This document shows positions 8,304 to 17,013 of a DNA stretch of 24,960 bases, piece after piece. A program made the translations under genes and the position numbers. The number at the start of each line of letters is the position of its first letter. Within the stretch, counting starts at the first letter, position 1. Location of the stretch: NCBI GenBank assembly GCA_035650495.1, contig DASRHK010000025.1:1-24960 (forward strand). The letters are read 5' to 3'. This DNA comes from DASRHK01 sp035650495. GTDB lineage: Bacteria > Pseudomonadota > Gammaproteobacteria > Nevskiales > Nevskiaceae. The notes under the pieces were generated by a model. That model made no database searches. It had not been told where the DNA came from and saw only the letters and a program-made list of their open reading frames with translations.

Positions 8304-9751
8304 GCTTCAGCTTCGCGCAATTCATGGCGCTGCTGCCGATCGAGGTGGTCAGCGCGACCATCGTGTTCGTGATGATGGCGATCGCGCTCCGACGCAATCA
8401 CTGGTGGAACGCGACGTTCTCGGTGATCGGCCTCAACGCCGCGCTGTTCTCCTGCCTGATCGCGCTCAAGTACTCGCCGATCACGGTGACGCCGCTGCTG
8501 ACCATCGATCACTACGCGCTCGGCTACACGGCGCTCCTGATCGCGACCACGCTCGCCACCGCGACGCTGCTGCACGCCTACATGGAGGGCTACGCGCAGA
8601 ACAAGGAGGAGATCTATCTCCTGCTCTGCCTGTCGGCGCTCGGCGCGATCGTGCTGGCGAGCGCGACGCACTTCGCGTCGCTGTTCATCGGGCTCGAGCT
8701 CCTGTCGGTGCCGCTCTACGCGATGATCGCGTATCCGCACCGCTCGAAGCGCTCGCTCGAGGGCGGCATCAAGTACCTCATCCTCTCCGCCGTCGCCTCT
8801 GCGTTCCTGCTGTTCGGCATTGCGCTCGTCTACTCGCAGACCGGCGCGCTCGCGTTCAGCAGCATCGCGGTCAAGCTGCACTCGCTCGGCGCCGACAACA
8901 TCTACCTCCTCGTCGGCGGCGCGTTCATCCTCGTCGGCATCGGTTTCAAGCTGTCGGTGGTGCCGTTCCACCTGTGGACGCCCGACGTCTACGAAGGCGC
9001 GCCGGCGCCGGTGACCGCCTATCTCGCCACCGCGAGCAAGACCGCGGTGTTCGCGGTGCTGCTGCGCTACTTCGTGCAGGGTCGTGGCCACGATCAGCAG
9101 ACGCTGGTCGACGCGCTCTCCGCGCTTGCGGTCGCTTCGATGATCATCGGCAACGTCCTGGCGTTGATGCAGAGCAACCTGAAGCGCCTGCTCGCCTACT
9201 CGTCGATCGCGCACTTCGGCTACTGCCTCGTCGCGCTGATCGCGTCGGGCCCGCTCGCGGTGGAAGCAGTCGGCGTCTACCTGATCACCTACGTCATCAC
9301 CACGCTCGGCGCGTTCGGCGTGGTCACGCTCGCGTCGAGCCCGTACAAGGGCCAGGACGCCGACCTGATCTCCGACTATCGCGGACTGTTCTGGCGCCGG
9401 CCGTATCTCGCGTCGATCCTGACCGCGATGATGCTCTCGCTCGCCGGCATCCCGGTCACGGCCGGCTTCATCGGCAAGTTCTACGTCACGGCGGTCGGCG
9501 TCGACGGCCGACTGTGGTGGCTGGTCGGCGCGCTGGTGCTCGGCTCGGCGATCGGCCTCTACTACTACCTGCGCGTCCTCATGTCGCTGTTCCTCGTCGA
9601 AGCCGGCATGAAGCGCTCGACCGCGCCGCTCAACTGGGGCGCCCAGGTCGGCGGCATCATGGTCCTGCTGCTGATGCTCCTGATGCTCGGCATCGGCCTG
9701 TATCCGCAGCCGGTCCTCGAGCTGGTCCAGCACGCCGGCTTCACGCAATAG
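8300..9751 (+). CDS. nuoN: NADH-quinone oxidoreductase subunit N (NuoN)
   Basis: NuoN is the third antiporter-like proton-pumping subunit, on the inner side next to NuoK. The product is 483 residues (E. coli 485). E133 in GLELLSVPLYAM, K217 in GIGFKLSVVPFH and K393 in AGFIGKFYV match the family proton-path residues. The signatures WTPDVYEGAPAPVTAYLA and NLKRLLAYSSIAHFGY are present. This is the last gene of the nuo operon, because a 99-base gap separates it from the histidine kinase gene. The start was chosen from the ATGA overlap with nuoM. Confidence 0.97.
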   Translation: MSFSFAQFMALLPIEVVSATIVFVMMAIALRRNHWWNATFSVIGLNAALFSCLIALKYSPITVTPLLTIDHYALGYTALLIATTLATATLLHAYMEGYAQNKEEIYLLLCLSALGAIVLASATHFASLFIGLELLSVPLYAMIAYPHRSKRSLEGGIKYLILSAVASAFLLFGIALVYSQTGALAFSSIAVKLHSLGADNIYLLVGGAFILVGIGFKLSVVPFHLWTPDVYEGAPAPVTAYLATASKTAVFAVLLRYFVQGRGHDQQTLVDALSALAVASMIIGNVLALMQSNLKRLLAYSSIAHFGYCLVALIASGPLAVEAVGVYLITYVITTLGAFGVVTLASSPYKGQDADLISDYRGLFWRRPYLASILTAMMLSLAGIPVTAGFIGKFYVTAVGVDGRLWWLVGALVLGSAIGLYYYLRVLMSLFLVEAGMKRSTAPLNWGAQVGGIMVLLLMLLMLGIGLYPQPVLELVQHAGFTQ

Positions 9752-9758
9752 ATTCCGT

Positions 9759-9775
9759 ACCCCGCCCCGCGGGGT
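9759..9775 (+). terminator. Short GC-rich hairpin after nuoN, possible transcription end
   Basis: ACCCCGC, a CCC loop and GCGGGGT form a perfect 7-bp stem 8 bases after the nuoN stop. No T-run follows on the + strand (the next bases are CGTAAAAAC), so it is not a canonical intrinsic terminator. It may only stabilise the mRNA end. Confidence 0.35.
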
Positions 9776-9808
9776 CGTAAAAACCTCACTTTTGGCCGGG
9801 TTTCCCGT

Positions 9809-9831
9809 CGGCGGCCGCATAATCGCCGCCG
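9809..9831. promoter_or_regulatory. Inverted repeat upstream of the histidine kinase gene, possible operator
   Basis: CGGCGGC and GCCGCCG form a 7-bp inverted repeat around a 9-base centre that contains CATAAT (9818-9823), a plausible -10 box. No convincing -35 box is seen at 16-18 bases. It lies 20 bases before the kinase start. It could be an operator or an mRNA hairpin; chance is possible in such GC-rich DNA. Confidence 0.25.
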
Positions 9832-9850
9832 GGAGACGTCAGGTAAGGCA

Positions 9851-12800
9851 ATGAGGCTCCAGCGGCGAGATTTCGCAGCGATCGTGGTGATGGCGGCCGC
9901 CTACGCGGTGAGCGGGCGGCTGGGCCTGCTGCTGGCGGTTCCGCCCGGTTATGCGACCGCGGTCTGGCCGGCCTCGGGCATTGCGCTCGCAAGCGTGCTC
10001 GCCTATGGCATGCGGGTGTGGCCCGGCATCTGGATCGGCTCGTTCCTGGTCAACGTCTGGACCGCGCTCGACGGCTCGGTCTCCGGTATGTTCTCGTCGC
10101 TGGCGATCCCGGTCACCATCGCCACCGGCGCAACCTTGCAGTCCCTTGCGGGCGCGTCGCTGGTGCATCGCTTCGTCGGCTATCGCAACGTGCTCACGCA
10201 GGAGTTCGACGTCGCGCGCCTGTTGCTGCTCGGCGGACCCGCCGCCTGCCTGATCAATGCGTCGCTGTCGGTCGCCGCGCTGGTGCACTTCGGCTCGGTG
10301 CCGCTCGCAGCCTCCGCCTTCAACTGGTTCACATGGTGGGTCGGCGACAGCATCGGCGTCATGGTGTTCACGCCGGTGGTGCTGGTGTGGACGGTGCGTC
10401 CCTACAGCCAATGGCTGCGCCAGCAGCTCTCGGTCAGCGTGCCGATGGTGCTGATGTTCGCCCTCGTCGTCAGCATCTTCATGATCACGAGCTCGCGCGA
10501 GCGGGCGCAGGCTCGCACCTCGTTCGAGAACGTCAGCGAGGAAGTCGACAAGCACCTGCAATCGGAGATCGATCGCTACAACGTCGGGCTGTCCGCGGTC
10601 GCGGGATTGTTCGCGGCGCAGCGCGAAGTCACGCCGCAGGAATTCGATCCGTTCGCCGGCCTGCTGCTCTCGCAGCTGCCCGGCCTCTACGGCGTGAGCT
10701 GGCGCCCCGAGATCAGCGGTGCCGAGCGCGATCGCTTCGAGGCGCGCATGCATGAGCAGGGCTTCCCGGCGTTCCGCATCACCGAGATCGGGCCCGATGG
10801 TCTGGTGCCGGCGGCTCGCCGTGACCGCTATGTCGTGACCGCATACAGCAAGTACCAGGAGGATCGGCTCGAGACGCAGGGCCTGGACGCGCTGTCGAGC
10901 CCGCCGCGGCGGGCCGCGATCGAGCTTGCGCGGGAGACGCATCAGCCCGCGGCGACCAGCCTGCTCGCGCTGGCCGGCGAGCCCGCCGGCACTCCGGGCT
11001 TCCTGGCGTTCAAGCCGGTGTTCGAGCGCGGCGGCGGCAGCCTGCGCGGCTACGCGACCGTCGTGGTCGTGCTGAACCGGATGATCGACCAGACCTTGCG
11101 CGGCCTGCCGCTCGACGGCATCAACCTCAAGATCATCGACGAGTCTGCCCACAATCCCGAGCTCCTCTACGCACGCACGCCGGTCCCGGCCGACGCGTCC
11201 GACGACGACCTGCGCTATCGCGCGATCGTCAACGTCGCCCAGCGCACGTGGACCGTGGAAACCACGATGCCGGCGGCGTACCTCGTCTCGCACCGCTCGT
11301 GGCAGGCGTGGATGGTGCTCGCCACCGGCCTGACGCTGACCGCGCTGCTCGGCGTGCTGCTGCTGGTGATCGTCGGCCGCACCGCGCGCGTCGAGCAGGT
11401 CGTCGCCGAGCGCACCGCCGAGCTCACCGAGCGCAAGGAGCAGCTGCGCCGCGCGCGCGACGAGGCGCTCGACGCCGCGCGCGCCAAGTCCGAGTTCGTG
11501 GCCAACATGAGTCACGAGATCCGCACGCCGATGAACGGCATCATCGGCATGACGCAGGCGCTCGCCGACACGCCGCTGACGCCGCGGCAGAAGGAGATCG
11601 CGGGCGCGATCCGCTTCTCCGCCGATTCGCTGCTGTCGATCGTCAACGACATCCTCGACTTCTCCAAGATGGAAGCCGGGATGATGCACATGGAAGTGAT
11701 CGACATCGACCTCCAGCGCGCGATCGAGCGCGTGATCGAGGTCTTCACCGAGCGCATCCAGGGCAAGGGGCTCGAGGTCGTGGTGTCGCTCGATCCCAAG
11801 CTGCCGCACGTGCTGCGCGGCGATCCGATCCGCCTGAACCAGGTGCTGACCAACCTCGTCTCCAACGCGATCAAGTTCACCGAGCACGGCGAGATCGAGA
11901 TCTCGGCGCGGCTGGAGGAAGACGCCGAGCGCGACGTCGTCGTGCGCTTCGCCATCCGCGACACCGGCATCGGCATCCCCGCCGACGCGGCGCGGCGACT
12001 GTTCCAGCCGTTCAGCCAGGCCGACGGCTCCACCACGCGCAAGTACGGCGGCACCGGCCTTGGCCTGGTGATCTCCAAGCAGCTGGTCGAGCTGATGGGC
12101 GGCAACATCGGCGTCAACAGCGCGCCGGGGTTCGGCTCGACGTTCTGGTTCACGGTGCGCCTGCAGAAAGCGCCCGGCGCGGAGGTCGCGCAGCCGCCGC
12201 GCACGCTGGTGGGTCATCGTGCGCTCGTCGTCGACGACAACGAGACCAGCCGCCACAGCATCGCGGAGCAGCTCGCATCGTGGGGCATCGCCGCGGCGCA
12301 GGCGGCGGATGGCGAAGCGGCTCTCGCGCAGCACGCCGACGTCGTCGCGCGCGGCGAGCCGTACGAGATCGTGATCATCGACCAGCAGATGCCGGGCATG
12401 GACGGCGTCGAGCTGGCGCGTCGCATCCGCGCGAGCGCCGGCGGCGAGCGTCCGCATCTCCTGCTGTTGCAATCCGTGCGCGGCAGCAACGAGCCGGCGA
12501 CCTTGCGTGCCGCGGGCATCGAGATGCTGCTGACCAAGCCGGTCGGCATGTCCGATCTGCACGATTCGCTCACCCGTCTCATTGCCGGCGAGCCGGTGCA
12601 GGGCGCCACGGCGACCGCCGCGCCGAGCGCGCCGCCACCGGCGTCCGTGGAAGCTGGCCAGCCGCGCGTGCTGGTCGCCGAGGACAACCCGATCAACCAG
12701 ATGGTGGCCCGCCACCAGCTCGTGCGCCTGGGCATCCAGGCCGATTTCGTCGGCAACGGCCGCGAGGCGGTCGAAGCGGTGAAGCACAAGCCCTACGACC

Positions 12801-13441
12801 TCGTGCTGATGGACTGCCAGATGCCCGAGCTCGACGGCTACGGCGCGACCGCGCAGATCCGTCGACACGAGGAAGGCAGCCGTCACACCTGGATCGTCGC
12901 CATGACCGCGCATGCCATGGCCGGCGACCGCGAGCGCTGCCTCGCCGCCGGCATGGACGACTATCTCGCCAAGCCCATCGATCCCAAGGCGCTCGCTGCC
13001 GCATTCGAGCGTTTCCAGCACCACGGAGGCACCGTGACCCACCCTGACCCCGAGCCGGCCGCGCCGGCACCCGCCATCACGACGCCGCCGGTGGACATGG
13101 CCCGTCTGTGGGACGCGGCGAACGACGATCCCGAATTTGTCCGCGAGCTCGCCGACCTTTATCTTGAGCAGACCACCGAGCAGCTGAAGCTCCTCAAGGA
13201 CGCCGTGGCCCAACGCAACGCAGCCGAGATCGAGCGCCTGGCGCATCGTTGCAAGGGCGGCAGCGGCTCCTGCGGCGTCAACGGGCTGGCCGCGATGTTC
13301 CTGCAGCTCGAGAAGATGGGCCGCGACGGCAAGCTCGACGAGGTCGATCGCATCTTCGCCGGCGTCGAGCGCGAGTACGCCCGCGTCAGCGACTTTTTGA
13401 AGCAGCCGATTGCCCGACCCGCTGCGGTCCAGCAACAATAA
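9851..13441 (+). CDS. Membrane hybrid histidine kinase (MASE1-CHASE-HisKA-HATPase-REC-REC-HPt)
   Basis: This is a 1196-residue multi-step phosphorelay sensor. Residues about 8-185 form a multi-helix MASE1 membrane domain (signature VWPASGIALASVLAYG then WPGIWIGSFLVN). Residues about 220-420 look like a periplasmic CHASE domain, closed by a membrane helix at about 484-510 and a short coiled coil. The HisKA motif NMSHEIRTPMNG gives phosphoacceptor H555. The ATPase domain has NLVSNAIKF, DTGIGIP and GGTGLGL. Receiver 1 has D795-D796 and D844. Receiver 2 has E944-D945, D988 and K1041. A C-terminal HPt domain has H1132 in AHRCKGGSGS. All phosphotransfer residues are present, so the relay should be functional. 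AGG at 9841-9843 is a modest ribosome site. The signal sensed cannot be read from the sequence; CHASE domains bind small molecules in characterised cases. A receiver gene follows after 5 bases. Confidence 0.94.
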   Translation: MRLQRRDFAAIVVMAAAYAVSGRLGLLLAVPPGYATAVWPASGIALASVLAYGMRVWPGIWIGSFLVNVWTALDGSVSGMFSSLAIPVTIATGATLQSLAGASLVHRFVGYRNVLTQEFDVARLLLLGGPAACLINASLSVAALVHFGSVPLAASAFNWFTWWVGDSIGVMVFTPVVLVWTVRPYSQWLRQQLSVSVPMVLMFALVVSIFMITSSRERAQARTSFENVSEEVDKHLQSEIDRYNVGLSAVAGLFAAQREVTPQEFDPFAGLLLSQLPGLYGVSWRPEISGAERDRFEARMHEQGFPAFRITEIGPDGLVPAARRDRYVVTAYSKYQEDRLETQGLDALSSPPRRAAIELARETHQPAATSLLALAGEPAGTPGFLAFKPVFERGGGSLRGYATVVVVLNRMIDQTLRGLPLDGINLKIIDESAHNPELLYARTPVPADASDDDLRYRAIVNVAQRTWTVETTMPAAYLVSHRSWQAWMVLATGLTLTALLGVLLLVIVGRTARVEQVVAERTAELTERKEQLRRARDEALDAARAKSEFVANMSHEIRTPMNGIIGMTQALADTPLTPRQKEIAGAIRFSADSLLSIVNDILDFSKMEAGMMHMEVIDIDLQRAIERVIEVFTERIQGKGLEVVVSLDPKLPHVLRGDPIRLNQVLTNLVSNAIKFTEHGEIEISARLEEDAERDVVVRFAIRDTGIGIPADAARRLFQPFSQADGSTTRKYGGTGLGLVISKQLVELMGGNIGVNSAPGFGSTFWFTVRLQKAPGAEVAQPPRTLVGHRALVVDDNETSRHSIAEQLASWGIAAAQAADGEAALAQHADVVARGEPYEIVIIDQQMPGMDGVELARRIRASAGGERPHLLLLQSVRGSNEPATLRAAGIEMLLTKPVGMSDLHDSLTRLIAGEPVQGATATAAPSAPPPASVEAGQPRVLVAEDNPINQMVARHQLVRLGIQADFVGNGREAVEAVKHKPYDLVLMDCQMPELDGYGATAQIRRHEEGSRHTWIVAMTAHAMAGDRERCLAAGMDDYLAKPIDPKALAAAFERFQHHGGTVTHPDPEPAAPAPAITTPPVDMARLWDAANDDPEFVRELADLYLEQTTEQLKLLKDAVAQRNAAEIERLAHRCKGGSGSCGVNGLAAMFLQLEKMGRDGKLDEVDRIFAGVEREYARVSDFLKQPIARPAAVQQQ

Positions 13442-13446
13442 GAGCC

Positions 13447-13830
13447 ATGAGCAAGATCCTGATCATCGACGACGACCCGGTCATCACCGGCATCTACCAG
13501 AAGCAGTTCGCCGCCCGCAGTTTCCAGGTCGAGATCGCCGACGATGGCGAGAAAGGCCTCGAGGCGGTCAAGCGCTTCCGCCCCGACTGCGTGCTGCTCG
13601 ACCTGTCCATGCCCAACGTCAACGGCGTGCAGTGGCTCAACGAAGTGCGCAAGGACGAGCGCTTCAAGAGCCTGCCCGTGGTGGTGTTCACGTCCGGGTC
13701 GGTCGGCTGGCAGGTCAAGGCCGTGCGCAACTCCGACGTGACCTACGTGCTGAGCAAGGACGGCACCGAGCCCAAGCAGGTCGTCAACGCGGTCGTCACA
13801 TCGCTCGAAACCGGAAAGTGGAAGATCTGA
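13447..13830 (+). CDS. Stand-alone response regulator receiver protein
   Basis: This 127-residue protein consists only of a CheY-like receiver domain, with no DNA-binding or enzymatic output domain. The acidic pocket is D8-D9-D10, the phosphoacceptor is D52 in LLDLSMP, the switch Thr/Ser is at T82-S83 and the conserved Lys is K104. The residue after that Lys is Asp, where many receivers have Pro. It starts 5 bases after the hybrid kinase stop and is almost certainly co-transcribed with it, so it is a likely target of, or phosphate sink for, the kinase HPt domain. That pairing is inferred from position only. A two-hairpin repeat begins one base after the stop codon. Confidence 0.92.
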   Translation: MSKILIIDDDPVITGIYQKQFAARSFQVEIADDGEKGLEAVKRFRPDCVLLDLSMPNVNGVQWLNEVRKDERFKSLPVVVFTSGSVGWQVKAVRNSDVTYVLSKDGTEPKQVVNAVVTSLETGKWKI

Positions 13831-13831
13831 C

Positions 13832-13931
13832 GCGTTCAAGCCGACTTCGTGTGAAGCGAAGAACGAAGTCGGCTTAACGCGTCATCCGTTGTTTACGAAA
13901 AACGCGTGACAAAACGTCACTGCGTTTTTCG
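13832..13931 (+). repeat. Composite two-hairpin repeat, left copy
   Basis: The outer hairpin (13832-13880) has arms 13832-13850 and 13863-13880 that pair over 18 bp with one bulged C, around a 12-base loop. The inner hairpin has arms 13896-13910 and 13916-13931: CGAAAAACGC plus GTGAC pairs with GTCAC, a bulged T, then GCGTTTTTCG. The same unit recurs inverted at 17014-17119. It follows the receiver-gene stop directly, so it may also terminate the kinase transcript, though no long T-run follows the outer hairpin. Confidence 0.85.
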
Positions 13932-13947
13932 CTGAGAGCGAGAATTC

Positions 13948-13953
13948 AGGGAG
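13948..13953 (+). promoter_or_regulatory. Ribosome binding site of the beta-helix/cytochrome gene
   Basis: AGGGAG lies 4 bases before ATG 13958. It is a strong site that fixes the start at the lipoprotein signal sequence. Confidence 0.7.
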
Positions 13954-13957
13954 AGCC

Positions 13958-16900
13958 ATGAAAGCGATCTGCATCAGCATCGCGCTCGCGTTGCTCACGA
14001 CCGCCTGCGGCAGCAGCACGCCTTCTGCGATCACGTCGAGCGCATCGTCATCGACCGGACGCACGTTCCTGATCAAGCCGGGCGCCAACGCGACGTCCGA
14101 CATGGTTGCCGCGATGGTGCAGGCAGCGCCGGGTGACCTGATCCAGTTCGACTGCGGATTCTTCGACCTGTCGCAGAGCTTCCAGCTGATCAACACGGAA
14201 GACGTGCGGGTCAAAGGCTGCGGCAAGGATCAGACGGTCCTGTCGTTCCGCAGCGCCGACGCCGCGCAAGGCATCCTCGCGGTGAACGTGAACGGCGTGA
14301 CGATCGAGGACCTGACCGTCCTCGACTCCGGCGGCAATGGCGTCGAGCTGCGCGGCGTGAATCACGGCACGATCCGCCGCGTGCGCGCGCTGTGGTCGTC
14401 CGGCGGCGGCCGCGCGGCAGCCGACCCGGTCACCGCGCAGAACTATCAGGAGAACAGCTACCGGCGCATCAACATCCCGTGCACCGATCCGCCGACGCGC
14501 AATCCGAACTCGCCTGAGAACATCCTGCTCGGCGACACGACGTCGCCCGACTACACGATGAATCCGAACACGGGGCGCTACGGGATTTACCCGGTGCTCT
14601 CGCGCAACATCCTCATCGAGGAATCCGAAGCGGTCGGCGCCTCCGATGCAGGCATCTACGTCGGGCAGAGCAACATCGTGATCTTCCGCCACAACCGCGC
14701 GGCGTACAACCCGTTCGGCTACGAGATCGAGAACGATCGCGAAAGCGAGTACGACAGCAATCTCGCCGAATGCAACACCGGCGGCTTCCTCGTCTACGAC
14801 CTCGACGGGCTCACGCAGTACGGCGATCGCTCGCTGGTGCACGGGAACATCGTGCGCATGAACAACAGCTACAACGTCGCCGAGCATCCGGGCCTCGTGA
14901 AGGAAGTGCCGCCGGGCACCGGCTTCATCACGCTCGGCTACGATCGCATCGACATCTTCGACAACGAGTTCACCGACAACAACACCGTCGGCATCCTGGA
15001 GTTCGCCTACGCGCTGTTCGGCAAGAGCTCGCAGCCCACCGACAAGCGCCTCGACGGCTACAGCGAAGGCGTGCACATCTTCCACAACAAGTTCGCGAAC
15101 AACGGCGCATCGCCGCCGATCCCTTCGACCACCGATCTCGCCAATCAGGACATCCTGCGCGCGTTCCCGATGCTGATCGGCTTGAAAGGCATGGCGGCGT
15201 GCCTGAATCCGCTCAACACTGCGGAGTGCGTCGCCGCCGGCGACGTCGGATTCAAGGGCGCGCATCTGCTGTTCGACGGCAACCTCGACGCGTACCGCCC
15301 CGACTGTCCCTACCCGACCGACGCCGACGGCAATCCGGTGCCGAAGGACGAGCGCGGCAGGCCGCTGCAAGGCAATCAGTACCCAAATCCCGAGTGCACC
15401 TACAACGCCTACAAGTTCGACACGACGCAGGCAGCCGCGCCGAAGATCGTGCCGGACTGGTTCGCGTCGTGCATCGACGCCGACAACACGTTCAGCGGCA
15501 CCGGCATCCGCTACGCGAATTTCCACGGGACGAAAGGGCTCGAGGCGCTGGTCGACAGCAACATCGATCCGTCGGATCCGGTCGGCTCGGCGCTCAGCAT
15601 CCTCACTTCGCTCGATCCGGTCGCGCTCACCGAGTTCGCCGCCGATTTCGACATGACGCCGCACGACTGCGTCGGGCAGTACGGCAGGAATCTGGCGCGG
15701 CTGGCTCCGGTGGAATTCGAGCCGTTCGTGCGCAGCGGCGACTACGATCCGGGTCCGAGCGCGGAGGAAGTCGCGAAGCTCTGCGGCGCGGCGATCCCCG
15801 AGGGCCAGGCCAACTTCGGCGCGGCGAAAATCGATTGCCCGACGCTCGATCAGTACCACCTGTTCGCGAATCCCGAAGATCCGACGAGCGCGCCCAACGG
15901 CGGCGGCGTGCCGTTCGTGCTCAACACCAAGCTGTTCTCCGACTACGCGGTGAAATATCGCGTCGCCTACGTCCCGCCGGGCACGCACGCGATCTACAAC
16001 GACAAGGCGAGCAACGGCGTCGACGCGACGGCGGTGTTCCCGGTCGGCACGATCATCGCGAAGACGTTCTCGTTCCCCGACGAGAGCGCCGGCACCGAGA
16101 TCCCGATGGAAACGCGCCTGCTGATCAAGCGGGTCACCTCGAAAGGTCACGAGCATTGGGACGGCGCTGCCTACATCTGGTCGACCAACGACAAGGGCAA
16201 GCGAGTCGCCAACCTCGCGCTCGGCGGCGCGACCGCGCCGGCGAGCTGGGATTACGCGGACATCGATTCCAACGCGCATCACGTCGGCAGCACGCAGGGC
16301 TATCTCATCCCGAATCGCGCGCAGTGCCTGACGTGCCACTCTGCCGAGAACAAGGACCCGGGTGCGGCGCCGATCGGCCCGAAGATCCGCTTCCTCAATC
16401 GTCCGTATCAGAGCGAATCGCGCGAAGCCACCGAGCAGAGCCGCCACGAAGTGCACGGCCGCAACCAGATCCAGTACTGGTGCGAGAAGGGCTTGATGAC
16501 CGGTTGCCCCGGAGATCTCGGTGTCGATCCGCTGACCCAGATCGCGACCAAGCTCGAGCGCGTCCCGGTGTTCAACAAGCCGGGCGACTCGGGCTTCGCG
16601 GCGAATTCACCGCAGGACATCGAGTCGCGCGCACGCGCGTATCTCGAGGTGAACTGCCAGCATTGCCACAACCCGCATGGCTTCGCGGCGAACACCGGCT
16701 TCTACCTCGACTCGTTCCGCGCGGTCGACGGCTCGTATGGCATCTGTAAGCAGCCGACTGCAGCCGGCGCGGAGGGCACCGGTGGTCGCACCTACGACAT
16801 CGAGCCCGCGGCTTCAGCGAAATCGATCCTGGAATTCCGCATCGGCCCGAACGCGACGACGCCGGCTGCACGCATGCCGCCGTTGGCGCGCAGCGTCGTG

Positions 16901-16999
16901 CACGACGAGGGGCACGCGCTGATCCAGCAGTGGATCGATCAGGTCATCACCGCGGACGAGAACAAGTATCCGGGTTCCACCAGCTGCGCGGGACAGTGA
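13958..16999 (+). CDS. Lipoprotein with parallel beta-helix domain fused to a diheme cytochrome c domain
   Basis: The product is 1013 residues. The N-terminus MKAICISIALALLTTAC is a lipoprotein signal with lipidated C17, followed by a Ser/Thr-rich linker. Residues about 35-400 carry recurring short strands typical of a right-handed parallel beta-helix (for example NVNGVTIEDLTVLDSGGNGVEL and ILIEESEAVGASDAGIYVGQSNIVIF). Residues about 620-1010 hold two c-type heme motifs, CLTCH (C790, C793, H794) and CQHCH (C900, C903, H904), and a MPPL motif whose M973 could be a heme ligand. From memory this matches two uncharacterised families usually found as neighbouring genes, the TIGR03805-type beta-helix protein and the TIGR03806/SO2930-type diheme cytochrome; here they form one chain. 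AGGGAG at 13948-13953 supports the start. It is probably an outer-membrane or periplasmic redox lipoprotein; substrate unknown. Confidence 0.85.
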   Translation: MKAICISIALALLTTACGSSTPSAITSSASSSTGRTFLIKPGANATSDMVAAMVQAAPGDLIQFDCGFFDLSQSFQLINTEDVRVKGCGKDQTVLSFRSADAAQGILAVNVNGVTIEDLTVLDSGGNGVELRGVNHGTIRRVRALWSSGGGRAAADPVTAQNYQENSYRRINIPCTDPPTRNPNSPENILLGDTTSPDYTMNPNTGRYGIYPVLSRNILIEESEAVGASDAGIYVGQSNIVIFRHNRAAYNPFGYEIENDRESEYDSNLAECNTGGFLVYDLDGLTQYGDRSLVHGNIVRMNNSYNVAEHPGLVKEVPPGTGFITLGYDRIDIFDNEFTDNNTVGILEFAYALFGKSSQPTDKRLDGYSEGVHIFHNKFANNGASPPIPSTTDLANQDILRAFPMLIGLKGMAACLNPLNTAECVAAGDVGFKGAHLLFDGNLDAYRPDCPYPTDADGNPVPKDERGRPLQGNQYPNPECTYNAYKFDTTQAAAPKIVPDWFASCIDADNTFSGTGIRYANFHGTKGLEALVDSNIDPSDPVGSALSILTSLDPVALTEFAADFDMTPHDCVGQYGRNLARLAPVEFEPFVRSGDYDPGPSAEEVAKLCGAAIPEGQANFGAAKIDCPTLDQYHLFANPEDPTSAPNGGGVPFVLNTKLFSDYAVKYRVAYVPPGTHAIYNDKASNGVDATAVFPVGTIIAKTFSFPDESAGTEIPMETRLLIKRVTSKGHEHWDGAAYIWSTNDKGKRVANLALGGATAPASWDYADIDSNAHHVGSTQGYLIPNRAQCLTCHSAENKDPGAAPIGPKIRFLNRPYQSESREATEQSRHEVHGRNQIQYWCEKGLMTGCPGDLGVDPLTQIATKLERVPVFNKPGDSGFAANSPQDIESRARAYLEVNCQHCHNPHGFAANTGFYLDSFRAVDGSYGICKQPTAAGAEGTGGRTYDIEPAASAKSILEFRIGPNATTPAARMPPLARSVVHDEGHALIQQWIDQVITADENKYPGSTSCAGQ

Positions 17000-17013
17000 C
17001 CGATCACATTCTT

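Noticed and set aside
9839..13438. A 1199-codon open frame on the minus strand covering the whole histidine kinase gene
   Set aside because: The + strand encodes unmistakable kinase, receiver and HPt motifs. The antisense frame is a GC-rich shadow with Arg/Ala/His/Asp-rich, low-complexity translation and no recognisable domain.
13832..13931. CRISPR repeat or simple intrinsic terminator
   Set aside because: Only two copies exist, more than 3 kb apart and inverted, with no spacers, so it is not CRISPR. No T-run directly follows the outer stem, so a plain terminator explanation is incomplete.
14048..16456. An 802-codon minus-strand frame opposite the beta-helix/cytochrome gene
   Set aside because: It has no recognisable domain and a shadow-like composition. 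The + strand gene has a lipobox, a ribosome site and two heme motifs.
13958..16999. Two separate genes (beta-helix protein and cytochrome) joined by error
   Set aside because: The frame is open throughout, and no ribosome site plus signal peptide was noticed before the cytochrome part, so a true fusion is the simplest reading.
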